Positions 47,797 through 57,010 of a DNA stretch of 64,000 nucleotides are shown piece by piece. A program made the position numbers and the translations under genes. This DNA is from DATEPR01 sp036491115. GTDB lineage: Bacteria; Actinomycetota; Actinomycetes; Mycobacteriales; Pseudonocardiaceae. How positions within the stretch are numbered: the first letter of the stretch is position 1; every line of letters begins with the position of its first letter. The notes below the pieces were generated by a model. That model ran no database searches. It worked only from the letters and a program-made list of their open reading frames with translations, and was not told the DNA's origin. The stretch lies in assembly GCA_036491115.1 (NCBI GenBank), contig DASXCQ010000083.1:1-64000 (forward strand), read 5' to 3'.

Positions 47797-47802
47797 GGCC
47801 AC

Positions 47803-48003
47803 GTGGACACATGCGCATCGCTGGGCGACGACACCAAGATCAGCTCGACCAGCAGCGATGAGATGATCACACTGATCCTCGGCAGCGGTCCCAGCAGCGT
47901 CGAGGTCTGCTGCACCGGCCCTGCCATCGACCGGTTGATCGAGGTCGCCACGGCGGGCCGCGAACGGATGCGGGCCAGCCGGGCCGATTCCGAAGGTCAG
48001 TAG
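47803..48003 (+). CDS. Small hypothetical protein divergent from the HTH regulator
   Basis: The 66-residue frame has strongly GC-biased third codon positions. It reads SSDEMITLILGSGPSSVEVC, then TGPAIDRLIEVATAGRERMR. I do not recognise a family. GTG at 47803 lies only 6 bases from the regulator's ATG; ATG at 47863 (46 residues) is the alternative start. Its last 7 bases overlap the 3' end of the convergent acyl-CoA dehydrogenase. Confidence 0.5.
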   Translation: MDTCASLGDDTKISSTSSDEMITLILGSGPSSVEVCCTGPAIDRLIEVATAGRERMRASRADSEGQ

Positions 48004-49160
48004 GACTTGGGCAGTTTCAGGGTGTGCTGGGCCACGTAGTTGAGGATCATTTCCCGGCTGACCGGGGCGATGCGGCCGGCTCGGGAGGCGCCCAGCAACG
48101 CGGCCAGGCCGTATTCGGCGGACAGGCCGTTGCCGCCGTGGCACTGGATGGCCTGGTCGACCGAGGCGACCGCGACGTCGGCCGCGGCCAGTTTGGCCAT
48201 GTTGGCCGACTCCCCCGCCTCGCGGTCCAGTCCCGCGTCGTACAGCGCAGCCGCCTTCTGCGTCATCAGGCGGGCCATTTCCAACTGGATCGCGCACTGG
48301 GCCAGCGGGTGCGCGATGCCCTGGTGGGAGCCGATCGGCGCGCCCCACACCTCGCGGGTGCGGACGTAGTCGGCGGCCTTGTCCAGGGCGAACCGGGCCA
48401 TGCCGGTGGACAGCGACGCGGCCATGATGCGTTCCGGATTGAGACCGGCGAACAGCTGGGCCAGGCCGGCGTCCGTGGACCCGACCAGCGCGTCCGCCGG
48501 CAGGCGCACGTCGTCGAAGAACAGGGTGAACTGGCGTTCGGGCGAGACGATGTCCATCTCGATCGGCTGGTAGGTGAAGCCGGGCGCGTCGGTCGGCACG
48601 ATCATCAGGGACGGCAGCAGGCGCTGGCCGGCCGCGTCCACGTGCCGGGCCACCACCAGCACGGCGTCGGACTCGTCGACGCCGGAGATGTAGTACTTGC
48701 CGCCGGACAGGATCCAGTCGTCGCCGTCGCGGCGGATCGACGTGGCCAGCCGGTGCGAGTTGGAGCCCGCATCCGGTTCGGTGATGGAGAACGCCATCTT
48801 GGTGGTGCCGTCGGCGAGACCGGGCAGCCAGCGTTGTCGCTGCTCGTCGGTGCCGAACCGGCCGATCACGGTGGCGCAGATCGCCGGCGAGACCACCATC
48901 ATCAGCAAGGGCATGCCGGCGGCCGCGAACTCCTCGCACACCGCCGCCAGGTCGCCGATGCTGCCGCCACCGCCGCCGAACCCCGCCGCCACGTTCACCC
49001 CGAGGTAGCCGAGCTTGCCGGCCTCGGCCCACAGTTCGGACGTCTTCTGGCCGCTGCGCGCCTTGGCCACGAAGTACTCGCGGCCGAACCGCCCGGCCAG
49101 GTCCCGCACGGCGGCCCGCAGCGCCTGCCGCTCCTCGGACTCGCTGAACGCTGTGGTCAC
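47997..49160 (-). CDS. Acyl-CoA dehydrogenase (last gene of the AtuA-carboxylase operon)
   Basis: The 387-residue flavoenzyme has the family order: MAFSITEPDAGSNSHRLATS (FAD/substrate loop), RREVW-like segment RTREVWGAPIGSHQGIAHPL, and QAIQCHGGNGLSAEYGLAAL near the C-terminus. It would desaturate a branched or long acyl-CoA. GTG at 49160 overlaps the carboxylase stop (GTGA). It is the more distant of the two dehydrogenases of the operon. Confidence 0.92.
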   Translation of the reverse strand: MTTAFSESEERQALRAAVRDLAGRFGREYFVAKARSGQKTSELWAEAGKLGYLGVNVAAGFGGGGGSIGDLAAVCEEFAAAGMPLLMMVVSPAICATVIGRFGTDEQRQRWLPGLADGTTKMAFSITEPDAGSNSHRLATSIRRDGDDWILSGGKYYISGVDESDAVLVVARHVDAAGQRLLPSLMIVPTDAPGFTYQPIEMDIVSPERQFTLFFDDVRLPADALVGSTDAGLAQLFAGLNPERIMAASLSTGMARFALDKAADYVRTREVWGAPIGSHQGIAHPLAQCAIQLEMARLMTQKAAALYDAGLDREAGESANMAKLAAADVAVASVDQAIQCHGGNGLSAEYGLAALLGASRAGRIAPVSREMILNYVAQHTLKLPKSY

Positions 49161-51109
49161 TGCTCCTCCTCGATCACGGCGAGCACGGTGCCCGCGTCCA
49201 CCTGCTGTCCTGCCGACACCCGCAGTTCGGCCACCACACCGCCGGTCGCCGCCACCACCCGGTGCCGCATCTTCATCGCCTCCAGCACCAACAATTCGGC
49301 GCCTGCGGCCACCTTGTCGCCGACCCGCACGGCGAGCGTCGCCACCATGCCCGGCATCGGCGCCACGGTGGCGCCTTCGACCACCCGGTCGGCCGGATCG
49401 GCGAACCGCGCTACCGGAGTGAGCGCCACAGAGCCGAGCGCCGAGTCCACCTCGACCCGGCCCGAATACTCGGCCACGGCGAACCGGTGCCGCAGCCCGG
49501 CCACCTCCAGCACCACCACATCCGGCGCCTGCGCCACCAGTGTCACGTCCGGCGGGCCGACCAGCCCGTCGGCGGTGAGCCGGTACTCGACGGCGACCTG
49601 CTCGTCGCCGGCCAGGTAGCCGACCCGCTGCGGTTGGGACGGCAGGTTGCGCCACCCGCTGGGCACCCCGCGCTGCACGGGCGCGCCCGAGCGCCGAGCG
49701 GCAGCCGACGCCAGCGCGGCGGCCAGCGCGGACACCGGCAGCACGTCGGACGGGCGCGCGGCCAGGGTCGCCACGCCGATCCGGTCCAGGAAGCCGGTGT
49801 CGGTGGCACCGTCGAGAAAGTCCTGATGCCGCAACACGTTCACCAGCAGGTCGCGGTTGGTGGCCAGGCCGTGCAGCCGAGTGCCGGCCAGCGCCGTCGC
49901 CAGCCTGCGGGCCGCGGACGCCCGGTCCGGACCGTAGGCGATCACCTTGGCCAGCATCGGGTCGTAGAACGTGCCCACCTCGACGCCCTCGGCGATCCCG
50001 CTGTCGCACCGCAGCCCGAACCCGGCCGGCACGGCGAACTCCGCGTCCACGTCCGGCACCGCGAACCGCCGCACCGTCCCGGACTGCGGCCGCCAGTCCG
50101 CCGCCGGGTCCTCGGCGTAGAGGCGGACCTCGATGGCGTGGCCGCGCGGCGCAGGCGGTTCGGCGGGTAGCCGGGCACCCTCGGCGACGGCCAACTGCCA
50201 GGCCACCAGATCCACCCCGAACACGCACTCGGTGACCGGGTGTTCCACCTGCAGGCGGGTGTTCACCTCCAGGAAGTGGAACCGGCCGTCCGCGCCGAGC
50301 AGGAACTCCACGGTGCCCGCGCCCACGTAGTCGATGGCCCGCGCCGCGGCGACGCCGGCGGCGCACAACTGCGCCCGCAACTCCGGATCAACGGCCGGGC
50401 TGGGCGTCTCCTCCACGATCTTCTGGTGCCGCCGCTGGATCGAGCACTCCCGCTCCCCCAACGCCCACACGGTGCCGTGCCGGTCGGCCAGGATCTGCAC
50501 CTCGACGTGCCGGGCGCCCGCCAGCAGCGGTTCGCAGAACACCGTGCCGTCGCCGAACGCCGACTCGGCCTCCTGGCCGGCCAGCGCCACGGCGTCGGCC
50601 AGGTCGGCGACCGACCGCACGATCCGCATGCCCCGGCCGCCACCACCGGCGGCTGCCTTGACCAGCAACGGCAGGTCGGCGTCGTGGACGGTGTCCGGGT
50701 CGAGTTCGGGCAGCACCGGCACACCCGCCGCGTGCATCCGCTTCTTCGCCGCGATCTTGTCGCCCATCGCCTCGATCGCGTCCGGGTCGGGGCCGACCCA
50801 GGTCAGCCCAGCGGCCAGCACGGCACGGGCGAAGCCGGCGTTCTCGGACAGGAAGCCGTAACCGGGGTGCACGGCGTCGGCGCCGGCCCGCACGGCGGCG
50901 GCAACCAGAGCGTCGGCCCGCAGGTAGGTGTCGGCGGGCGTGGCACCGGGCAGTCGCACGGCGACGTCCGCGTCGGCGACGAAGGGGGCGTCGGCGTCCG
51001 GGTCGGAGCACACCGCGACGGTCCGGATGCCCAGCGTCCGGCACGTGCGGAACACCCGGCGGGCGATCTCACCCCGATTGGCCACGAGCAGTCGCTGAAT
51101 CATCGTCAT
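49157..51109 (-). CDS. Acyl-CoA carboxylase alpha subunit (biotin carboxylase plus biotin carrier)
   Basis: The 650-residue product joins a biotin carboxylase (about 1-445) to a biotinyl domain. QRLLVANRGEIARRVFRTCR opens it, KAAAGGGGRGMRIV is the ATP-grasp Gly-rich loop, ERECSIQRRHQKIVEETPSP and FLEVNTRLQVEHPVTE are family signatures, and EAMKM near residue 610 carries biotin on Lys613. The layout matches alpha subunits of methylcrotonyl-, geranyl- or propionyl-CoA carboxylases. TGATG and GTGA overlaps tie it to the carboxyltransferase and the dehydrogenase. Confidence 0.94.
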   Translation of the reverse strand: MTMIQRLLVANRGEIARRVFRTCRTLGIRTVAVCSDPDADAPFVADADVAVRLPGATPADTYLRADALVAAAVRAGADAVHPGYGFLSENAGFARAVLAAGLTWVGPDPDAIEAMGDKIAAKKRMHAAGVPVLPELDPDTVHDADLPLLVKAAAGGGGRGMRIVRSVADLADAVALAGQEAESAFGDGTVFCEPLLAGARHVEVQILADRHGTVWALGERECSIQRRHQKIVEETPSPAVDPELRAQLCAAGVAAARAIDYVGAGTVEFLLGADGRFHFLEVNTRLQVEHPVTECVFGVDLVAWQLAVAEGARLPAEPPAPRGHAIEVRLYAEDPAADWRPQSGTVRRFAVPDVDAEFAVPAGFGLRCDSGIAEGVEVGTFYDPMLAKVIAYGPDRASAARRLATALAGTRLHGLATNRDLLVNVLRHQDFLDGATDTGFLDRIGVATLAARPSDVLPVSALAAALASAAARRSGAPVQRGVPSGWRNLPSQPQRVGYLAGDEQVAVEYRLTADGLVGPPDVTLVAQAPDVVVLEVAGLRHRFAVAEYSGRVEVDSALGSVALTPVARFADPADRVVEGATVAPMPGMVATLAVRVGDKVAAGAELLVLEAMKMRHRVVAATGGVVAELRVSAGQQVDAGTVLAVIEEEQ

Positions 51110-52707
51110 CACATCCGGAAGACGCCGAAGCCCCCGGCGCCGTGGACGGGCGCGGTGTGCGCCACGGACAGGCAGATGCCCAGGACCGTCCTGGTGTCCC
51201 TGGGGTCGATCACGCCGTCGTCGTAGAGCCGGCCGGACAGGTAGGTGGCCGCCGACTGCGACTCCACCTGTTCCTCCACGGTTTTCCGCAGCCGCACGTC
51301 CGCTTCTTCGTCGTACCGCTGGCCGCGGGCGGTCGCGGCCTGGCGGGCCACGATGGACAGCACGCCGGCCAACTGGGCCGGTCCCATCACCGCGGACTTG
51401 GCGTTGGGCCAGCTGAACAGGAACCGGGGGTCGTAGGCGCGGCCGCACATGCCGTAGTTGCCGGCGCCGTAGGACGCGCCCATGACGACGGTGAAGTGCG
51501 GGACCGTGCTGTTGGACACGGCGTTGATCATCATCGCGCCGTGCTTGATGATGCCGGCCCGCTCGTAGTCGCGGCCCACCATGTAGCCGGTGGTGTTCTG
51601 CAGGAACAGCAGTGGTATGTGCCGCTGGTTGGCCAGCTGGATGAACTGGGCGGCCTTCTGCGACTCCTCGCTGAACAGGACGCCGCGCTCGTTGGCCAGC
51701 ACGCCGATCCGGTAGCCGTGGATCGACGCCCACCCGGTGACCAGGCTGTTCCCGTAGAGCGGCTTGAACTCGTCGAACACCGAGCCGTCCACGATCCTGG
51801 CGATCACCTCGCGCGGGTCGAACGGCGTCCTCGGATCGGTGGGGACCAGGCCGAGCAGCTCGTCCGGGTCGTGCTCCGGCTCGGCGAACGCGGCGGCCGG
51901 TGCCGGGCCCTGCTTGTGCCAGTTGAGGTTCGCCACGATCCGGCGGCCGATGCGCAGCGCGTCCAGTTCGTCCTCGGCGAGGTAGTCGGCCAGGCCGGAC
52001 TCGGTGGCGTGCATGTGCGCGCCGCCCAGCGACTCGTCGTCGGACTCCTCGCCGGTGGCCATCTTCACCAGCGGCGGACCCGCGAGGAAGACCTTCGCCC
52101 GGTCGCGGACGAGCACCGAGTAGTCGGACATGCCGGGCAGGTAGGCGCCGCCTGCGGTGGAGTTGCCGAACACCAGGGCGATCGTGGGCACCCGCCGGGC
52201 GGACGAGCGGGTCAGGTCGCGGAACATCCGGCCGCCCGGGATGAAGATCTCGCCCTGCGAGTTCAGGTCGGCACCGCCGGACTCGACCAACTGCACCAAG
52301 GGCAGCTGGTTGGCGGCGGCGATCTCACTGGCCCGGAAGCTCTTGCGCAGCGTCCACGGGTTGCTCGCGCCGCCACGCACGGTCGGGTCGTTGGCGACGA
52401 CGAGGCACTCGACCCCCTCGATCACGCCGATCCCGACCACCACACTCGCACCGAGCGGGAACTCGGTGCCCCAGGCGGCCAGCGGCGACAGCTCCAGGAA
52501 CGCGCTGTCCTGGTCGAGCAGCAGTTCGATCCGTTCCCTGGCCAGCAGTTTGCCACGCTTGTGGTGGCGGTCGACGTACTTCTCGCCGCCACCGGCCAGC
52601 GCCTTGGCGTGCTCGGCGGCCAGGTCGCTGAGCCGGTCCAGCATCGCCGACCGGTTGTCCCGGTAGTCGTCGGTCGTCGGGTCGAGCGTGCTGCGCAGTG
52701 TCGTCAT
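51109..52707 (-). CDS. Acyl-CoA carboxylase beta subunit (carboxyltransferase)
   Basis: The 532-residue product has both crotonase-like halves of a CoA carboxyltransferase: LPLVQLVESGGADLNSQGEI, VFGNSTAGGAYLPGMSDYSV and VMGASYGAGNYGMCGRAYDP. The sequence resembles methylcrotonyl-CoA and geranyl-CoA carboxylase beta subunits more than AccD or PccB. With the alpha subunit it would carboxylate an unsaturated branched acyl-CoA. ATG at 52707 overlaps the upstream gene's stop. Confidence 0.92.
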   Translation of the reverse strand: MTTLRSTLDPTTDDYRDNRSAMLDRLSDLAAEHAKALAGGGEKYVDRHHKRGKLLARERIELLLDQDSAFLELSPLAAWGTEFPLGASVVVGIGVIEGVECLVVANDPTVRGGASNPWTLRKSFRASEIAAANQLPLVQLVESGGADLNSQGEIFIPGGRMFRDLTRSSARRVPTIALVFGNSTAGGAYLPGMSDYSVLVRDRAKVFLAGPPLVKMATGEESDDESLGGAHMHATESGLADYLAEDELDALRIGRRIVANLNWHKQGPAPAAAFAEPEHDPDELLGLVPTDPRTPFDPREVIARIVDGSVFDEFKPLYGNSLVTGWASIHGYRIGVLANERGVLFSEESQKAAQFIQLANQRHIPLLFLQNTTGYMVGRDYERAGIIKHGAMMINAVSNSTVPHFTVVMGASYGAGNYGMCGRAYDPRFLFSWPNAKSAVMGPAQLAGVLSIVARQAATARGQRYDEEADVRLRKTVEEQVESQSAATYLSGRLYDDGVIDPRDTRTVLGICLSVAHTAPVHGAGGFGVFRM

Positions 52708-53849
52708 GCGGTGAACCCCCACCGTCGGGCCGCCAGTTCGGCCAGCACCTCCGTCGTGCCGCCGCCGATGCCGAGGATCCGCGAGTCGCGGTAGTGACGC
52801 TCCACTTCGGACTCTCGCATGTAGCCCATGCCGCCGTGCAACTGGACGGCCGCGTCGACCACGAAGTCACAGGCCGCCACGGCCGAGTTCTTCGCGACGC
52901 ACACCTGGGCCACCACCTCCTCGCCCGCCGCGATCCGCTCGGCGACGGACCGGACATAGGTACGGGCCACGTCGATCCGGCCGGCCATGTCGACCAGCCG
53001 GTGCCGGACCAGTTGCCGGGAGATCAGTGGCCTGCCGAACGTCTCCCGCTGCCGCACCCAGGCCAGCGTGAGGTCGAGGCAGCGCTGCGCGGTCGCGTAC
53101 GCCTGTACCGCCAGGCCGATCCGCTCCACCTGGAACTGGCGCATCAGCAGGGCGAAACCACCGTTCTCGGTGCCGACCAGGTTGGTTGCCGGCACCCTTG
53201 CGTCCACGAAGGACAGTTCGGCGGTGTCAGAGCAGTGCCAGCCCATCTTGGCCAGCTTGCGGGTCACGGTGAACCCCGGCGTGTCGCGTGGCACCACCAG
53301 CAGGCTGACACCGCGGTGGCCCGGCTCGCCGGTGCGGACCGCCGTGGTCACGAAGTCGGCGCGCCAGCCGGACGTGATGAACGTCTTGGCGCCGTCGACC
53401 ACGTAGTGGTCGCCGTCCCGCCTGGCCGTGGTGGTCAGCGAGGCCACATCGGATCCGCCGCCCGGTTCGGTGACCGCGAGCGAGCCGATCAGCGTGCCGA
53501 CCAGTGTCGGCCGCACGAACCGGTCGATCAGGTCCGGCTGGCCCGCGTCCACGATGTGCGGCAGCGCGATGCCGTGGGTCATCAGGCCGGCGACCAGCCC
53601 GGACGAGCCGCCCGCCTGGATCAGCTCCTCGGTGACGACGACGGTGTCCAGCAGGTCGCCACCACCACCGCCGACCTCCGTCGGGAAGCCGACACCGAGC
53701 AGTCCGATCTTGGCCGCCGTGCGGTGCAGGTCGCGGGGCAGTTCGCCCTCGTCCTCCCACCCGGGCAGATGCGGCGCGACCTCGCGCTCCACGAAGCGCC
53801 GCACGGTGGCCCGCAGCACGCGCCGCTCCGGGGTGTCGAACGCGGTCAC
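52704..53849 (-). CDS. Acyl-CoA dehydrogenase (citronellyl/isovaleryl type)
   Basis: The 381-residue product has LAVTEPGGGSDVASLTTTAR, FGRPLISRQLVRHRLVDMAG and AVQLHGGMGYMRESEVERHY, the standard motifs. Genes of this kind supply the 2,3-unsaturated substrate for the carboxylase in the leucine (Liu) and acyclic terpene (Atu) pathways. GTG at 53849 overlaps the AtuA-like stop. Confidence 0.92.
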   Translation of the reverse strand: MTAFDTPERRVLRATVRRFVEREVAPHLPGWEDEGELPRDLHRTAAKIGLLGVGFPTEVGGGGGDLLDTVVVTEELIQAGGSSGLVAGLMTHGIALPHIVDAGQPDLIDRFVRPTLVGTLIGSLAVTEPGGGSDVASLTTTARRDGDHYVVDGAKTFITSGWRADFVTTAVRTGEPGHRGVSLLVVPRDTPGFTVTRKLAKMGWHCSDTAELSFVDARVPATNLVGTENGGFALLMRQFQVERIGLAVQAYATAQRCLDLTLAWVRQRETFGRPLISRQLVRHRLVDMAGRIDVARTYVRSVAERIAAGEEVVAQVCVAKNSAVAACDFVVDAAVQLHGGMGYMRESEVERHYRDSRILGIGGGTTEVLAELAARRWGFTA

Positions 53850-55504
53850 AGCAGCACCTCCGGTACGTCGGCGATCCGCGAGCGCAGCCACTCCCCCAGC
53901 GCCTTGGCCTGCGGGTCGAACCGGGTCGACGCGGCGACGCCCTCGCCGAGCAGGCCGTGCAGGACGAAGTTCACCGCGCGCAGACTGGGCAGCGGATGGC
54001 GCTCGATGTCCAGGTCCCTGGCCTCGGGCAGCAGTGTGCGCAGGCGGTCGGTGGTGAGGTAGCCGGCCAACCAGGGATAGGCGGCGTCGGTACGCACCCA
54101 CACGCCCAGGTTCGCGTCGCCGCCCTTGTCCCCGGACCGGGCGCCCAGCACGGTGCCCAGCGGGACCTGCCGGGTCGGGCCGGTGACCGGTTCGGCGTCG
54201 GGTTCGTCGAGTTCGGCCGGCGCGGCGGTCGGCGGGTGGGGTGCGACATCGATGCGGCGGCCGTCGGGCAGCACGGCGACGTGCGGCACCACGGCGGCCG
54301 GCACGTACTCCGGGCGGTACACGCCCACCGGGGTGCCGTCTGCCGGTGGCGCGGTGAGCGTGAAGCCCGGATAGGACGCCAGGGCCAGTTCCACGCAGGC
54401 ACGGGAAAATGCCTTGGCGCGCTTGGAGTCCGGGGTGCGGACAGTGGCGTGCAGGAAGGCGCTGGCCCGCTCCTCGGAGTCCGCGTCGGTGTGGTCGGTG
54501 CGGGCCAGTGTCCAGGTCACGTCGGCACCGCCGACCTGGCGGCGGACCAGCGCGGCCTTGGTCTCGATGTCCAGCCCGCACAGGACGAACGTGGCGCTGT
54601 TGCGGAAGCCGGCGAGCGTGTTCAGGCAGACCTTGGCGGTGCCCGGCGGCGGTTCGCCGTGCACGCCGGTGATCCGGACGCGATCCGGCCCGTCGGCGGC
54701 CAGGTCGATGGTGTCGAACCTCGTGGTGACGTCCGGGCCGAGATAGCGCGGGCCGCCGATCTCGTAGAGCAGTTGGGCCGTCACGGTTTCCACAGTCACG
54801 GCGCCGCCGGTGCCGGGGTGTTTGGTGATCACCGCGGTGCCGTCGTCGTGCAGTTCGGCGACGGGGAAGCCGATGTGGTCGGCGTCGAGCAGTTCGGTGA
54901 AGAAGCTGAAGTTGCCGCCGGTGGCCTGCGCGCCGCACTCGATGACGTGACCGGCGACGGTGGCACCGGCCAACGCGTCGTAATCGGTGCAAGCCCAGCC
55001 GAAATGGGCCGCGGCCGGGCCGGTGACCAGCGACGCGTCGGTGACCCGGCCGGTCACCACCACGTCCGCGCCGGCCGCGAGGCACTCGGCGATACCCCAG
55101 CCGCCCAGGTACGCATTCGCGGTCAGCGCGCCGGTCAGACCGAGTTCGTCCGCGCGCGGCAGCAGGTCGTCGCCCTCGACGTGCGCCACCCTGACCGGGA
55201 TGCCCAGGCGTTCGGCGAGTGCGCGCACGGCATCCGCGAGGCCGGCGGGGTTCAGCCCGCCCGCGTTGCTCACGATCCGCACGCCCCGGTCCACGGCCAG
55301 GCCGAGGCAGTCCTCCAGTTGGCGCAGGAAGGTCGTGGCGTAGCCGGCGTTCGGGTCGCGCAGGCGTTGACGGCCCAGGATGAGCATGGTCAGCTCGGCC
55401 AGGTAGTCGCCGGTCAGGACGTCCAGCTCGCCGCCGGTGAGCATCTCGCGCATCGCGGCGAAGCGGTCGCCGTAGAAACCGGACATGTTGCCGATCCGCA
55501 GCAT
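53846..55504 (-). CDS. AtuA-like protein (DUF1446 with C-terminal ferredoxin-fold domain)
   Basis: The 552-residue product begins MLRIGNMSGFYGDRFAAMRE, then GGLNPAGLADAVRALAERLG and DVVVTGRVTDASLVTGPAAA, the DUF1446 core (about 1-440). The C-terminal segment GTVLGARSGDKGGDANLGVW is the extra ferredoxin-fold domain found in AtuA. AtuA is required for citronellol/geraniol use in Pseudomonas but its reaction is not established. ATG at 55504 overlaps the TIGR03084 gene (TGATG). Confidence 0.9.
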   Translation of the reverse strand: MLRIGNMSGFYGDRFAAMREMLTGGELDVLTGDYLAELTMLILGRQRLRDPNAGYATTFLRQLEDCLGLAVDRGVRIVSNAGGLNPAGLADAVRALAERLGIPVRVAHVEGDDLLPRADELGLTGALTANAYLGGWGIAECLAAGADVVVTGRVTDASLVTGPAAAHFGWACTDYDALAGATVAGHVIECGAQATGGNFSFFTELLDADHIGFPVAELHDDGTAVITKHPGTGGAVTVETVTAQLLYEIGGPRYLGPDVTTRFDTIDLAADGPDRVRITGVHGEPPPGTAKVCLNTLAGFRNSATFVLCGLDIETKAALVRRQVGGADVTWTLARTDHTDADSEERASAFLHATVRTPDSKRAKAFSRACVELALASYPGFTLTAPPADGTPVGVYRPEYVPAAVVPHVAVLPDGRRIDVAPHPPTAAPAELDEPDAEPVTGPTRQVPLGTVLGARSGDKGGDANLGVWVRTDAAYPWLAGYLTTDRLRTLLPEARDLDIERHPLPSLRAVNFVLHGLLGEGVAASTRFDPQAKALGEWLRSRIADVPEVLL

Positions 55505-56292
55505 CACGCGCCTCCCGGCTGCCGGCCGCCGCCGGGCGGACCGGCGAACGCCTGGGCGATCGGCACCCAGCGGGTGGCCCACTCGCCGGTGGCCCGGACG
55601 GCCAGGTCGGCGCGGTGGCGGCGCTGGGTGACGAGCAGGCAGAAGTCCAGTGCGGGTGCGGTGACCCGGTCCGGTGCGTCGTCAGGACCCCACGTCCACA
55701 CTTCGCCGTCCGGGCCGGTCAGTTCCACCCGGAACGGGGCCGGTGGCGCGGTCAGGCCGTGCACGGCGAAGGCGAACGCGACCGTGCGGACGCCGATGTG
55801 CGCCACGTTGCGCAGCCGGGTGGTCGGCGTCCGGTGCACGCCAAGCGCGTCGGCGACGTCCTGGCCGTGCGCCCAGGTCTCCATCAGCCGCGCGGTCGCC
55901 ATGGACGCGGCACTCATCGGCGGGCCGAACCACGGCAGCTTCCGCCCGCCCGGCACCGCTTTCAGCGCGGCCGCGATGTCCTGCCGGCCGGCCCGCCAGT
56001 CGGCCAGCAGTTGGTCCGGCGGCAGGGCGGCACCCGTGGCCGCCGCGCCCTCCACCAGTGCGGTGCCCTCGGCCATCGCCGAGCGGATCACCTCGGAGAA
56101 CGCGTCGACGTCGGTGGCGGCGAGCACGGCGGCATGGTCGGTCCAGGTGAGGTGGGCGATCTGGTGGGCCACGGTCCAGCCGTCGGCCGGTGTCATCGTG
56201 CGCCAGGCTCGTTCGTCTATTATGGACACAATGGCGTCCAGATCGGCGCCCTCGGCGGTGAGATCGGCGAGCAGGCCGGCGGTGTCGGTCAC
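55504..56292 (-). CDS. TIGR03084 family protein (MDMPI/DinB-like fold)
   Basis: The 262-residue product has GWTVAHQIAHLTWTDHAAVL with the DinB-type histidines and RLMETWAHGQDVADALGVHR. This family is restricted to actinobacteria and is usually beside AtuA-like and carboxylase genes. It may use mycothiol, by analogy with maleylpyruvate isomerase, but no reaction is known. GTG at 56292 follows the tetR stop by one base. Confidence 0.85.
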   Translation of the reverse strand: MTDTAGLLADLTAEGADLDAIVSIIDERAWRTMTPADGWTVAHQIAHLTWTDHAAVLAATDVDAFSEVIRSAMAEGTALVEGAAATGAALPPDQLLADWRAGRQDIAAALKAVPGGRKLPWFGPPMSAASMATARLMETWAHGQDVADALGVHRTPTTRLRNVAHIGVRTVAFAFAVHGLTAPPAPFRVELTGPDGEVWTWGPDDAPDRVTAPALDFCLLVTQRRHRADLAVRATGEWATRWVPIAQAFAGPPGGGRQPGGA

Positions 56293-56293
56293 G

Positions 56294-56899
56294 TCACTCT
56301 CCCCGGAGTACGCGTTCCAGCATGGTGGACCACTGGCGGACGATGCGGGCCCGCCTGCGGCTGTCGTCAGTGAGCAGGTTGGCCAGGGCGAGGCCCCTGG
56401 CCAGGTCGAGCGTGGCCTGGACGGCCTCGCGGACGCCGGGTCTCCGCTCGTCGGCGGTGAGCAGGCCGACCGCGATGCGGTGCATCTCGCGGCCCAGGCG
56501 GGTCTCCAGGTCGACGACCTCCCGTCTCAGTTCGGGGTCGGTGCGCGCGGCCACCCAGAGTTCCAGTGCGGCGGTGAACAGCGGGCTGACGTAGAAGTCG
56601 ATGATGAAGTCGGCCACGGCGGCGGTGCGGTCGCCGGTGTTCGGCAGCGCGGCGGCCTGCTCGATCATGGTGGCGACGCTCTGCGCGCCGACGTACTCGA
56701 CGGCGGCGGCGACCAGTTCACCCCGCGTGCGGAAGTGGTGCAGTTGAGCGCCCCGGGACACGCCGGCGCGCTCGGCGACCAGCACCGTCGTGGTGCCGGT
56801 CCAGCCGCGTTCGACGAGGCACTCGACGGTGGCCTCCATCAGCTTGCGGCGGGTCTCCCGACTCCGGTCGGCCTGGCGCTGCCTGGTTTGCGCGACCAC
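56294..56899 (-). CDS. TetR-family regulator of the AtuA-carboxylase operon
   Basis: The 201-residue product has the N-terminal helix-turn-helix RRKLMEATVECLVERGWTGT, then VLVAERAGVSRGAQLHHFRT, and a larger C-terminal ligand domain. It is the first gene of the seven-gene operon, so it most likely represses its own operon until an acyl-CoA or related ligand appears. The start is GTG at 56899. Confidence 0.9.
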   Translation of the reverse strand: MVAQTRQRQADRSRETRRKLMEATVECLVERGWTGTTTVLVAERAGVSRGAQLHHFRTRGELVAAAVEYVGAQSVATMIEQAAALPNTGDRTAAVADFIIDFYVSPLFTAALELWVAARTDPELRREVVDLETRLGREMHRIAVGLLTADERRPGVREAVQATLDLARGLALANLLTDDSRRRARIVRQWSTMLERVLRGE

Positions 56900-56910
56900 G
56901 AGCCCGAGTG

Positions 56911-56955
56911 TCGTCCCGTACTAACAAACAGTCAAGCCTGATTTTTAGTTACCTG
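56911..56955 (-). promoter_or_regulatory. Candidate promoter/operator of the TetR operon
   Basis: On the minus strand TTGACT (56930-56935) is a good -35 box. It overlaps ACT-N7-AGT symmetry (GACTGTTTGTTAGTAC), which may be a TetR operator half-site pair. The surrounding bases are unusually AT-rich for this genome. No strong -10 was found. Confidence 0.35.
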
Positions 56956-57010
56956 GTCCGTAACGCGACGGCACTCAGCCAATGGCGTGACGCCCTGGCA
57001 TGATTTCCCG

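Noticed and set aside
47110..49032. A 640-codon minus-strand frame joining the HTH domain to sequence antisense in frame to the acyl-CoA dehydrogenase
   Set aside because: Only the last part, up to the frameshift, is a real HTH domain; the rest is an out-of-frame reading of the dehydrogenase gene.
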